Positions 8,964 through 17,060 of a stretch of 49,613 nt of DNA are shown here, piece after piece; the first letter of the stretch is position 1, and the number at the start of each line of letters is the position of its first letter. The notes beneath the pieces are model-generated. The model saw only the letters and a program-made list of their open reading frames with translations. It did no database searches and was not told the origin of the DNA. Source of the stretch: Equibacterium sp963662035 (GTDB lineage: Bacteria; Bacteroidota; Bacteroidia; Bacteroidales; UBA932); assembly GCA_963662035.1 (NCBI GenBank), contig CAVLDO010000015.1:1-49613 (forward strand). The letters run 5' to 3'. A program made the position numbers and the translations under genes.

Positions 8964-10281
8964 GTGAAGGGTATAAACTTTTGCCCCGACATGCGCTGGA
9001 GGCTCCGTTCACGAAAGTGCGCACTATGGTGGAGGAGAAACTGGTGAGGGGGCTCCAGCCGCAGCGCGATGCAGGGGGGATGTCCGACGGACAACCCGTT
9101 CTGAAGGCCACCAAGTCGGCATAATAGCCCTTGCGGATAAAGCCGCGATGCTCTATGGAGAAGAGCCGCGCCGGGGCGTGGCACATTTTCTCGGCCACCA
9201 TCGGCAGGGAGATATCCCCCCGGGAGGCCTTTTCTATCATCATCAGCAGCGAATATTGCACCAGCGGAATGCCGCTTGCCGCCTGAAGATAGCCCCCACT
9301 CTTGTCTGCAGGCAGGTGAGGAGCGTGGTCAGTGGATATTGTCGAGATGACTCCGCCGCGCACGGCATCCCACAAGGCGCTGCGGTCCGAGGCGCTCTTG
9401 ATGGCGGGATTGCACTTGATCCGAGCCCCGTACTTTTGATAATCTTCATCGCAGAACCAGAGATACTGCACGCAAGTCTCGGCGCTGATGCGATCGCTGC
9501 GGCGCATCACTTCAGACAGATACTCCACCTCCTCCGCTGTGGAGACGTGCATTATGTGCAGCCGTGCTCCCGTCTTGAGCGCCAGTTCCACCGCCCGCCG
9601 GGTGCTGGAGAGGCACGCTTGGCGGCTGCGGATTTCAGGATGTGCCGAAATCGGAATATTCTCGCCGTATAGCAGTTTGAACCGCTCCAGATTGGCAGCT
9701 ATTATGCCGTTGTCCTCGCAATGGGCAGCTATCATAAGGGGAGAACTGCGGAAGAGTGTTTCTATCGCCCCGCCGTCGCTCATCAGCAGATTGCCGGTGG
9801 AGGAGCCGAAGAAAACCTTAACTGCGCAGGCTCCCATCTCCCGGGCCCGCTCGATCTGCGACAGGTTGGTGTCGGTTGCACCAAGATAGAAGCCGTAGTT
9901 AATGCGGGAGTCGCGCGCGGCAATCTCTTTTTTGGCACTCAATGCGGCTGCGTCTATTGCCGGCGGATTGTTGTTGGGCATATCCAGGTATGAGGTCACG
10001 CCCCCCAGCCGCGCCGCCTCGCTCTCGGAAGCGATGCACCCTTTGTGCGTGGCCCCCGGCTCGCGAAAGTGGACGTGAGTGTCTATCACCCCGCTCATCA
10101 GGCAGCAGCCTTGCAAATCGACAACTTCCACCCCCTGCAGAGCCTTCTCGCGCAAGCGGTCATTTTCTACGGAATAGTCAAAAATGTCGGCGATTGTTTC
10201 TCCGCATACAAAAATCCCCCCTTTATAGGAGAGACCTTCGTTTATTATCCGTGCATTTTTTAAAAGCAGTCTACTTTGCAT
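8953..10281 (-). CDS. pyrC: Dihydroorotase
   Basis: It cyclises carbamoyl-aspartate to dihydroorotate in pyrimidine synthesis. The 442-residue amidohydrolase has the metal-binding DTHVHFREPG, the MPNNNPP motif, later histidines (AAHCEDN, HIMHVST) and the catalytic Asp in STDHAPH, as in class I enzymes (PyrC of Gram-positive and Bacteroidota type). It lacks the carboxylated lysine signature one would look for in hydantoinases. Its start overlaps the end of the upstream glycosyltransferase by 11 bp, so it is translationally coupled to it. The last 20 residues are divergent but keep RGKSLYP-like spacing, so no frameshift is needed. Confidence 0.9.
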   Translation of the reverse strand: MQSRLLLKNARIINEGLSYKGGIFVCGETIADIFDYSVENDRLREKALQGVEVVDLQGCCLMSGVIDTHVHFREPGATHKGCIASESEAARLGGVTSYLDMPNNNPPAIDAAALSAKKEIAARDSRINYGFYLGATDTNLSQIERAREMGACAVKVFFGSSTGNLLMSDGGAIETLFRSSPLMIAAHCEDNGIIAANLERFKLLYGENIPISAHPEIRSRQACLSSTRRAVELALKTGARLHIMHVSTAEEVEYLSEVMRRSDRISAETCVQYLWFCDEDYQKYGARIKCNPAIKSASDRSALWDAVRGGVISTISTDHAPHLPADKSGGYLQAASGIPLVQYSLLMMIEKASRGDISLPMVAEKMCHAPARLFSIEHRGFIRKGYYADLVAFRTGCPSDIPPASRCGWSPLTSFSSTIVRTFVNGASSACRGKSLYPSLRS

Positions 10282-11005
10282 CGCGTCTTCTGAATTTGCG
10301 GTACCTGAGCTTCATAACCCCCCAGAACGCCTCGCCGAAAATGCTGCTGCTCATCTTGGAAGAACCCTCCTTGCGGTCCACGAAGATTATCGGAACCTCA
10401 ACTATCTTGAAGCCGAGCCTGCTGGCGGTGTACTTCATCTCTATCTGAAAGCCGTAGCCCTTCATTTGTACATCGTCCAGGTCTATCGTTTCCAGCACTC
10501 GGCGGCGGTAGCACACAAAGCCGGCCGTGGTGTCGCTGACTCTCATACCCAGGACAAAGCGGACATATTTGGAGGCGAAATAACTCATCAGAACCCTCTG
10601 CAGCGGCCAGTTGACCACGCTGATGCCGTTGCAGTAGCGCGAGCCCACCGCCACGTCGCCCCGCTGCCGGCAAGCCTCCGCCAGATGCGGCAGGTCGTCG
10701 GGATTGTGGGAGAAGTCGGCGTCCATCTCGGTGATATATTCGTAGCCGTGCTCCAAAGCCCAGCGGAAACCTGCCAGGTAGGCGGTGCCGAGCCCCTGTT
10801 TGCCGCTCCGCTCTATAAGAAAGAGCGAACCGGAAAACTCGGCCATAAGAGATTTGACAATCCCGGCAGTGCCGTCGGGCGAGCCGTCGTCTATCACCAG
10901 CACATGAAAATCCCCTTCGAGAGAGCGGACCTTGCGGATTATCTTCCCGATATTCTCCTTTTCGTTAAAGGTGGGGATTATGACTAATTTGGATTCCTGT
11001 ACCAT
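10271..11005 (-). CDS. Polyprenol-monophosphomannose synthase-like family 2 glycosyltransferase
   Basis: This resembles dolichol-phosphate mannosyltransferase (DPM1 class): a soluble GT-A glycosyltransferase that loads a sugar onto a polyprenyl phosphate at the inner membrane. The order is IIPTFNEKENI, LVIDDGSPDGT (nucleotide binding), EMDADFSHNP (DxD metal motif), then VGSRYCNG and the FVDRKEGSSKMS motif typical of the family. Length is 244 residues, without the C-terminal membrane helices of bacterial GtrB-like proteins. It has its own -7 box at the start codon and overlaps pyrC downstream. The sugar transferred cannot be told from sequence alone. Confidence 0.88.
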   Translation of the reverse strand: MVQESKLVIIPTFNEKENIGKIIRKVRSLEGDFHVLVIDDGSPDGTAGIVKSLMAEFSGSLFLIERSGKQGLGTAYLAGFRWALEHGYEYITEMDADFSHNPDDLPHLAEACRQRGDVAVGSRYCNGISVVNWPLQRVLMSYFASKYVRFVLGMRVSDTTAGFVCYRRRVLETIDLDDVQMKGYGFQIEMKYTASRLGFKIVEVPIIFVDRKEGSSKMSSSIFGEAFWGVMKLRYRKFRRRDAK

Positions 11006-11010
11006 ATAGG

Positions 11011-11018
11011 CAAAGGTA
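11011..11018 (-). promoter_or_regulatory. Glycosyltransferase -7 box at the start codon
   Basis: TACCTTTG (minus strand) is followed by CCTAT and the ATG at 11005. The start codon is 6 nt after the box, at the predicted transcription start. The box lies in the 18-bp gap after tex, so pyrC and this gene can be expressed apart from the upstream run. Confidence 0.6.
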
Positions 11019-11023
11019 GTAAA

Positions 11024-13162
11024 TTATCTCTCCATATTCAACCGCAGGCCGATGCGCTGCCTTGCAAGATCCACGCTCTCCACCACGACCTCCACCGGCT
11101 GCTGTATTTTGAGCGCCGAACGGCCGCCGCGCCCCATACGGGAGATGTGGATGAGTCCGTTGGTTTTGATGCCCAGATCCACAAAGGCGCCGAAATCGGT
11201 GATGTTGGTTACAAGTCCGGGCAGCACCATCCCTTCGTGCAGATCCTCTATGGAGCGGATTTCCTGGCTGAAGGCAAACTGCCGGGCCTCGCTGCGGGGG
11301 TCGCGACCGGGCTTCTTGAGTTCCGAGAGGATATCCCTGAGGGTCGGAAGCCCCACCTCATCGCTCTCATATTTTTTAAGGTCGATTCTGTCGCAGAGCT
11401 CTTCGTTGCCTATCAGATCGGCCACGTCCACGCTCAAATCGCGGGCAATGCGCTCCACGAGGGGATACCTCTCCGGGTGCACCGCCGAATTATCCAGCGG
11501 ATTGCTTCCGCCGGCAATGCGCAGAAATCCGGCGCATTGCTCGAATGCCTTGGCCCCGAGCCTTTTCACCTGCATCAGGTCGGCGCGGGTGGCAAAGTCG
11601 CCGTTGGTCTTGCGCCACTCCACTATGTTGCCGGCAAGCGCAGGCCCAACGCCCGAGACATACTGCAGCAGATACACGCCGGCCGTGTTGAGATTGACCC
11701 CGACGCTGTTCACGCAGCTTTCCACGGTGTTGTCCAGCTCCTCCTTGAGCAGGCCCTGATCCACATCGTGCTGATACTGCCCCACTCCGATCGACTTGGG
11801 GTCTATTTTCACCAGTTCCGAGAGAGGATCCATAAGGCGGCGGCCGATGGAGACCGCGCCGCGCACCGTCACGTCATAGTCGGGAAACTCCTCGCGTGCC
11901 GCCGAGGAGGCGGAATATACCGACGCCCCGTCTTCGCTCACGCTGTAAATCTCAATCGATTCGTCAAGGGGCAGCTTGCGGATAAAGTTCTCCGTCTCGC
12001 GTCCGGCGGTGCCGCTGCCGATGGCGATGACCTCCACGCCGTACTTCTCCACCATCCCCATCACCTTTTTCATAGAGGAGATGCGCTCGTTTACGGGCGG
12101 ATGGGGGAATATCGCATCGTTGTGCAGCAGATTGCCCTGCGAATCCAGGCAGACCACCTTGCAGCCGGTGCGAAAGCCCGGGTCGATGGCCATAACCCGC
12201 TTCTGCCCCACAGGAGGGGCCAGCAGCAGCTGCCGCAGATTCTCGCCGAACACCTTGATAGAGCTGATGTCGGCCTTTTCCTTGGCCTGCCGCAGAACTT
12301 CGTTCTCTATGGATGGATGCAGCAGACGGCTGTAGCAGTCCAAGGTGGCGGTGCGGAGTATGTTGTAGAGTTCGCGCGAGGCGGCCTTGCGGCCATCGAA
12401 GGCGATCTTATATATCCGGTCGGTATTGCGCTGCGCGTCGGTCTCCACCTTTACTGAAAGGATGCCTTCCGAGGCGCCGCGCAGAATGGCCAGCAGGCGG
12501 TGCGGAGCTATGCGGCAGAGCGGTTCGCGATGGTCTATCCAGCTGCGGTACTTCTCGCTCTCCTCCCCTTTTTTCGCCCCCTGGCGGGACTGGCTGCTGT
12601 GCACCTGGCCCCACTTGAGATAGCTGTCGCGCAGCATCCGGCGCACGCGCGGCATCTCGCTGATGCGCTCCGCGATTATGTCGCAGGCACCCTGCACGGC
12701 GGCCGCTGCATCCTCCACCTCGCCGCCGACATACTTTGCCGCTTCTGCCTCGGGGTCGGCGCATTTGAGGCTGTAGAAGGCGTCCGCGAGGGGCTCCAGA
12801 CCGCGGTCGCGGGCCACCGAGGCGCGGGTGCGCTTCTTGGGGCGGAACGGCAGATAGAGGTCTTCCAAAGAGGTGGCATCCACCTGTGCCTCTATTTTTA
12901 TGCGCAGTTCGTCAGTAAGAGCCTGCTGCTCTTCTATCGATTTCAGGATGGCGGCCTTGCGGCGGTCAAGCTCCGTGAAATATGCGAAATAGTGCTTGAT
13001 CTGTCCTATCTGCACCTCGTCAAGACCGCCCGTGCGCTCTTTGCGGTAGCGGCTGATAAACGGAATTGTGGCCCCTTCGGCAAGGAGTTCCACGCAGTGC
13101 AGCGCCTGCCACCTGTTTATTCCCAGAGTGTCGGCGATGTGTTTAATGTAGAGGTCATTCAT
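11024..13162 (-). CDS. tex: Tex-family S1 RNA-binding protein
   Basis: Tex is a nucleic acid-binding protein thought to act in transcription. The 712-residue protein has the N-terminal helical Tex domain (ISRYRKERTGGLDE), a YqgF/RNase H-like domain (VMAIDPGFRTGCKV), a helix-hairpin-helix region (LLQYVSGVGPALAGNIV) and a C-terminal S1 domain (GMVLPGLVTNITDFGAFVDLG). The ATG at 13162 is chosen because MNDLYIKHIADTLGI matches the family N-terminus; the open frame upstream is the overlapping ClC gene. Start and ClC stop are interleaved in ATGAATGA, indicating coupling. Confidence 0.95.
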   Translation of the reverse strand: MNDLYIKHIADTLGINRWQALHCVELLAEGATIPFISRYRKERTGGLDEVQIGQIKHYFAYFTELDRRKAAILKSIEEQQALTDELRIKIEAQVDATSLEDLYLPFRPKKRTRASVARDRGLEPLADAFYSLKCADPEAEAAKYVGGEVEDAAAAVQGACDIIAERISEMPRVRRMLRDSYLKWGQVHSSQSRQGAKKGEESEKYRSWIDHREPLCRIAPHRLLAILRGASEGILSVKVETDAQRNTDRIYKIAFDGRKAASRELYNILRTATLDCYSRLLHPSIENEVLRQAKEKADISSIKVFGENLRQLLLAPPVGQKRVMAIDPGFRTGCKVVCLDSQGNLLHNDAIFPHPPVNERISSMKKVMGMVEKYGVEVIAIGSGTAGRETENFIRKLPLDESIEIYSVSEDGASVYSASSAAREEFPDYDVTVRGAVSIGRRLMDPLSELVKIDPKSIGVGQYQHDVDQGLLKEELDNTVESCVNSVGVNLNTAGVYLLQYVSGVGPALAGNIVEWRKTNGDFATRADLMQVKRLGAKAFEQCAGFLRIAGGSNPLDNSAVHPERYPLVERIARDLSVDVADLIGNEELCDRIDLKKYESDEVGLPTLRDILSELKKPGRDPRSEARQFAFSQEIRSIEDLHEGMVLPGLVTNITDFGAFVDLGIKTNGLIHISRMGRGGRSALKIQQPVEVVVESVDLARQRIGLRLNMER

Positions 13163-14972
13163 GGGATACCTGATGCAGCTGGTCTCTGTAGGCAGAGAAT
13201 ATTTTGGATTTGGACACGAAGCCGACATAGCGTCCGGCGGCATCCACCACCGGCAGATTCCACGCCCCGCTGCTCTCGAACTTGTCCATCACGCTCTCCA
13301 TATGCTCGTCTTCAGAGAGAATGCCGGGGGCGTCCTTCACCAGATTGTAGATGTGTATGCGGCCGTAGAGTTCGTCCTTGAACATATACTTGCGCACATC
13401 GTCCACCAGCACTATTCCCTGGAATATCCCCTCACGGTCAATCACAGGTATGATGTTGCGGTTGCTGGTGGAGATTATCTTCACCAGATCGCCCAGAGTC
13501 CCGTCTATGCAGATCGGCTTGAAATCGGTCTCTATGAAGTCGGAGGTGTGCAGCAGCGTGAGCACCGCCTTGTCGCTGTCGTGGGTCAGAAGCTCCCCCT
13601 GCTGCGCAATGCGCTTGGAGTAGATGGAATACTGCTCGAACAGGCGGATGGTGGCAAAGGAGATGAGCGAGGTTATCATCAGCGGGAACATCAGCGCGTA
13701 CCCTCCGGAAATCTCCGCTATCAGAAAAATCGCCGTGAGCGGCGCCTGCATCACTCCGGCCATCAGCCCCGCCATACCCACCAGCACGAAGTTGGCCTCG
13801 GGCAGCTGCGCCAGGCCGATATTGCCCACAAAACGGGCCAGCACCAGACCTGTGACGGCCCCCGTGAACATCGTGGGGCCGAAGGTTCCGCCCACTCCGC
13901 CTCCGGCATTGGTAAAGGCTGTGGCATACACCTTGGTAAACATAATCGCCACGAAAAAGAGCAGCACCGCCCACTTGTCTCCGGAAATGGAGTTGGGCAG
14001 TACGGACTCGGCATCGAGCAGCGCATTGCCGTTGAGCATCGTCTCCAATGAGTCATAACCCTCTCCGTAGAGAGGCGGGAACAGGAAGATGAGCACGCCC
14101 AGCAGCGCTGCGCAAAGTATCCACTTTAGATAAGGGTTGCGCATCCTGCCCAGCTTGTCCTCTATGCGGAGTGTAGTCCTCAGAAAATAGAGCGACACCA
14201 GGCCGCAGAGAATACCCAGAGCAATGTAATAAGGGATATTGAAAAGTTCGAAGGGGACTATGCTGCTGGAGAAGGTCACCGTGTTGCCCATAAGCAGGTA
14301 GGTGACCATAGTGGCCGCCACCGACGACGAGAGCAGCGGCAGCAGCGAACTCATCGAGATGTTGAACATCAGAATCTCCAGCGTGAACAGCACTCCGGCG
14401 ATGGGAGCCTTGAATATGCCGGCAAGGGCGCCGGCCGCACCGCAGCCGAGCAGAACCGTCATCTGCCGGTAGGAGAGCCCCAGCGCCCGCGCCACATTGC
14501 TGCCGATGGCGGCGCCGGTATAAACTATCGGGGCCTCGGCTCCCACGCTGCCGCCCATACCGATGGTCACCGAACTGGCAAGCAACGACGAGAAGGTGTT
14601 GTGGGGCTTGATCTGCGCCTCGTTGCGGGAAATCGCCCGCAGCACGCGGGTGACGCCGTGGCCGATGTTGTCGCGGATCACATACCTCACGAAGAGCAGC
14701 GAGAGCAGCATGCCCACGCCGGGGGTTATGAGGTACAGCCAGTGGTACTTGCCGGGGAAAGCCCCCGACACCAGATCTGAGAGCAGCTCTATGGACTGTT
14801 TGAGCAGCACCGCCGCAAGTCCGCTGAGAATGCCCACAACTATGGAGAGCACCCAAAGCAAATTGCGCTCAGACATATGTTTGAGCGCATTCTGCAGCCT
14901 GGAGAGCAGGCCGCCCGTGTCTTTTGTATTATTCTTCGTCAGAATCTTCGTCGTTTGTGGTGTTGAAGTCAT
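13155..14972 (-). CDS. ClC-family chloride channel or H+/Cl- antiporter with CBS domains
   Basis: This inner-membrane protein has about ten to twelve hydrophobic segments. GMGGSVGAEAP corresponds to the G(K/R)EGP selectivity motif and keeps the gating Glu; GGGVGGTFGPTMFTGA is the later pore motif. Two CBS domains follow (about the last 130 residues, LGDLVKIISTSNRNIIPVID and HMESVMDKFESSGAWNLPVVD), probably binding adenine nucleotides. The start is uncertain: GGLLSRLQNALKHMSERN precedes the first helix, and the nearest ATGs are at 14972 and 14978, inside the end of the upstream gene in another frame, or 14876 internally. The upstream overlap of about 44 bp implies coupling. Confidence 0.9.
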   Translation of the reverse strand: MTSTPQTTKILTKNNTKDTGGLLSRLQNALKHMSERNLLWVLSIVVGILSGLAAVLLKQSIELLSDLVSGAFPGKYHWLYLITPGVGMLLSLLFVRYVIRDNIGHGVTRVLRAISRNEAQIKPHNTFSSLLASSVTIGMGGSVGAEAPIVYTGAAIGSNVARALGLSYRQMTVLLGCGAAGALAGIFKAPIAGVLFTLEILMFNISMSSLLPLLSSSVAATMVTYLLMGNTVTFSSSIVPFELFNIPYYIALGILCGLVSLYFLRTTLRIEDKLGRMRNPYLKWILCAALLGVLIFLFPPLYGEGYDSLETMLNGNALLDAESVLPNSISGDKWAVLLFFVAIMFTKVYATAFTNAGGGVGGTFGPTMFTGAVTGLVLARFVGNIGLAQLPEANFVLVGMAGLMAGVMQAPLTAIFLIAEISGGYALMFPLMITSLISFATIRLFEQYSIYSKRIAQQGELLTHDSDKAVLTLLHTSDFIETDFKPICIDGTLGDLVKIISTSNRNIIPVIDREGIFQGIVLVDDVRKYMFKDELYGRIHIYNLVKDAPGILSEDEHMESVMDKFESSGAWNLPVVDAAGRYVGFVSKSKIFSAYRDQLHQVSHE

Positions 14973-15300
14973 TGTCATTGTCCGGCAGCACATCGCCGCT
15001 GTCCACGTCGCCTTCGTCGTTATGGCATTCAAAGAGCTCTTTCTCCACCTCTTCCACATTGTCGGTATTGACATTGATCTTTACAAGATAGAGGACATCC
15101 TCCGCCTGCTGTCCATCTTCTGTCTCGGGTTTGAAGCGAACCGCGTGAAAGCACGATCCGTCGGGTTTGTCAACTTTGAGAATGTCCCCCAAATAGTCGG
15201 CGTAGCCGTGGGGGTACTTGCGGTCGAAAGCGTCTTTCAAATCCTTGGACATTGTGTCGTAACTCACTACGAATCTTTTCTTTATTGGTGCAGTAGGCAT
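14929..15300 (-). CDS. Conserved small protein with acidic tail, function unknown
   Basis: This is a 123-residue soluble protein with no signal peptide. The first 85 residues look folded (KRFVVSYDTMSKDLKDAFDRKYPHG, KVDKPDGSCFHAVRF, DVLYLVKINVNTDNVEEVEKELF). I believe similar proteins occur across Bacteroidota, but I cannot name a family with certainty. The last 30 residues are almost all Asp, Glu and Asn, like a disordered acidic tail. It lies between ygiQ and the ClC gene; the ClC start is embedded in the part of the gene encoding the acidic tail. No function is proposed. Confidence 0.8.
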   Translation of the reverse strand: MPTAPIKKRFVVSYDTMSKDLKDAFDRKYPHGYADYLGDILKVDKPDGSCFHAVRFKPETEDGQQAEDVLYLVKINVNTDNVEEVEKELFECHNDEGDVDSGDVLPDNDNDFNTTNDEDSDEE

Positions 15301-15336
15301 ATATATCGTTATTATTTGCCGGCAATATTAGACAAT

Positions 15337-17046
15337 CTATTTGAAAAAGTATAATTTTTGTTTCCGTTTTTTTTCAATATCCCGCTCCACAAATACAGGC
15401 TTGAGGGTGCGTGGGTCCATTCCGGAATAGAACATCACCGATGACACCGTCATAGGAGTGGGGGTAAAGTCCTGAACCTGCTCCATATAGAGCCCCCTGA
15501 GGGACTTGTTTTGCGATAGGGCCGCCATATCGCGCATTCCGCAGCCGGGATGGCCCGATATGAAATAGGGCACCAGCTGGTATTTGAGATGCTCGCGGCG
15601 GCAGATTTCGTCGAACTTGTCGCGCAGCACCTCGAACAGCTTGAAGGAAGGTTTGCCCATCACCGACAGAACATTGTCCTGCGTGTGCTCCGGCGCCACC
15701 TTCAGCCGCCCGCTGGTGTGGTTCACAATCAACTCCCGCAGATATTTCTCGCAAGTGGCATCGTAGCACCCTTCAGGCCCCAGAAACAGGTCGTAGCGGA
15801 TGCCGCTCCCCACATAGGCGTTGCGCACCCCTTCTGTGGAGAGCACGGCATCGTAGAGGGCCAGCAGCTTCTCGTGAGAATTGTCCAGGTTGCGGCACAT
15901 TCTGGGATAGAGGCACGACTGCCGCGAGCAGTTGGAGCACAGTTCGCGGTTTTTGCCCCCCATCATATACATATTGGCGGTAGGGGCCCCGAGATCGGAA
16001 ATGTTCCCCTTGAAGTCGGGCAGAGCACTCAATCCGGCCACCTCGCGCACTATCGACTCTTGGGAGCGGGACTGTATGAATTTGCCCTGGTGGGCGGCGA
16101 TTGTGCAGAAGTTGCACCCTCCGAAACAGCCGCGGTGGGTCGTTATGGAGAATTTAATCATATCGTAGGCGGGAATCCGCTTGCCCTTGTAGCGCGGGTG
16201 AGGCAGTTTGGTGAAGGGGAGCGCATACACTGCGTCCAGCTCCTCCTCTCTGAAGGGTGGATATGGCGGGTTTATGCACACGAAGCGGTTTTCAGCCTGC
16301 TCCACCAGAGTAACCGAGTGCAGATGATTAGCCTCCCGCTCTATTATGTTGAAGTTTTGGGCAAAGGCCAGCTTGTTGCGGCGGCAGCTCTCAAACGAAT
16401 GGAGGTCAAAATAGTCGCCGTCGGGGGCCTGGTCGGCAATGTATCCGACCTGCGGCAGGGCCCGCATCTGCTCCAGAGTGGCACCGGAGGCCATAGCGTC
16501 GGCCAGAGCCACGTTTGCCCTCTCCCCCATTCCGTAAATGAGCCAGTCCGCCCCGCTCTCCACAAGAATGGAGGGCTTGAGGCAATCCTGCCAGTAGTCG
16601 TAGTGGGTCAGGCGGCGCAAAGAGGCCTCGATGCCGCCGATTACCACCGGCACATCGGGATAAATCTGCTTGAGGCACTTGGTATAGACCGTCACGGCGT
16701 AATCGGGACGGTAGCCGGCGCGCCCCTCGGGGGTGTAGGCGTCGTTGCTGCGGAGCCGTTTGCTGGCGGTGTAATGGTTCACCATAGAGTCCATCGCTCC
16801 CGACGAGACCCCGAAGTAGAGCCTCGGACGCCCCAGCTTGCGGAAGTCGCGCAGATCATCGCGCCAGTTGGGCTGGGGAATCACAGCGACCTTGTAGCCG
16901 TGCGACTCCAGCACCCTGGCGATCACCGCTGTGCCAAACGACGGATGGTCCACAAAGGCATCGCCGCTGAAAAGGATTATGTCCGCCTGGTCCCAGCCCA
17001 GGGCGTCCATCTCTTTTTTGCTGGTGGGAATGGTGAAACGTGTCAT
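15337..17046 (-). CDS. YgiQ-family radical SAM protein
   Basis: This 569-residue protein belongs to the UPF0313/YgiQ group of radical SAM enzymes, whose substrate is unknown. The N-terminus has a cobalamin-binding-like region (DIILFSGDAFVDHPSFG). The core has the [4Fe-4S] motif CFGGCNFCTIAAHQGKFIQSRS and further cysteines (CSNCSRQSCLYP). The C-terminal region contains FTPTPMTVSSVMFYSGMDP, typical of the family. It begins 14 nt after argS, in the same operon-like run. Confidence 0.93.
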   Translation of the reverse strand: MTRFTIPTSKKEMDALGWDQADIILFSGDAFVDHPSFGTAVIARVLESHGYKVAVIPQPNWRDDLRDFRKLGRPRLYFGVSSGAMDSMVNHYTASKRLRSNDAYTPEGRAGYRPDYAVTVYTKCLKQIYPDVPVVIGGIEASLRRLTHYDYWQDCLKPSILVESGADWLIYGMGERANVALADAMASGATLEQMRALPQVGYIADQAPDGDYFDLHSFESCRRNKLAFAQNFNIIEREANHLHSVTLVEQAENRFVCINPPYPPFREEELDAVYALPFTKLPHPRYKGKRIPAYDMIKFSITTHRGCFGGCNFCTIAAHQGKFIQSRSQESIVREVAGLSALPDFKGNISDLGAPTANMYMMGGKNRELCSNCSRQSCLYPRMCRNLDNSHEKLLALYDAVLSTEGVRNAYVGSGIRYDLFLGPEGCYDATCEKYLRELIVNHTSGRLKVAPEHTQDNVLSVMGKPSFKLFEVLRDKFDEICRREHLKYQLVPYFISGHPGCGMRDMAALSQNKSLRGLYMEQVQDFTPTPMTVSSVMFYSGMDPRTLKPVFVERDIEKKRKQKLYFFK

Positions 17047-17060
17047 CTCTGCCGCACGCG

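Noticed and set aside
8953..9010. Frameshift at the end of dihydroorotase
   Set aside because: The divergent tail still shows an RGKSL-like segment at the expected place, and other frames do not give a better end.
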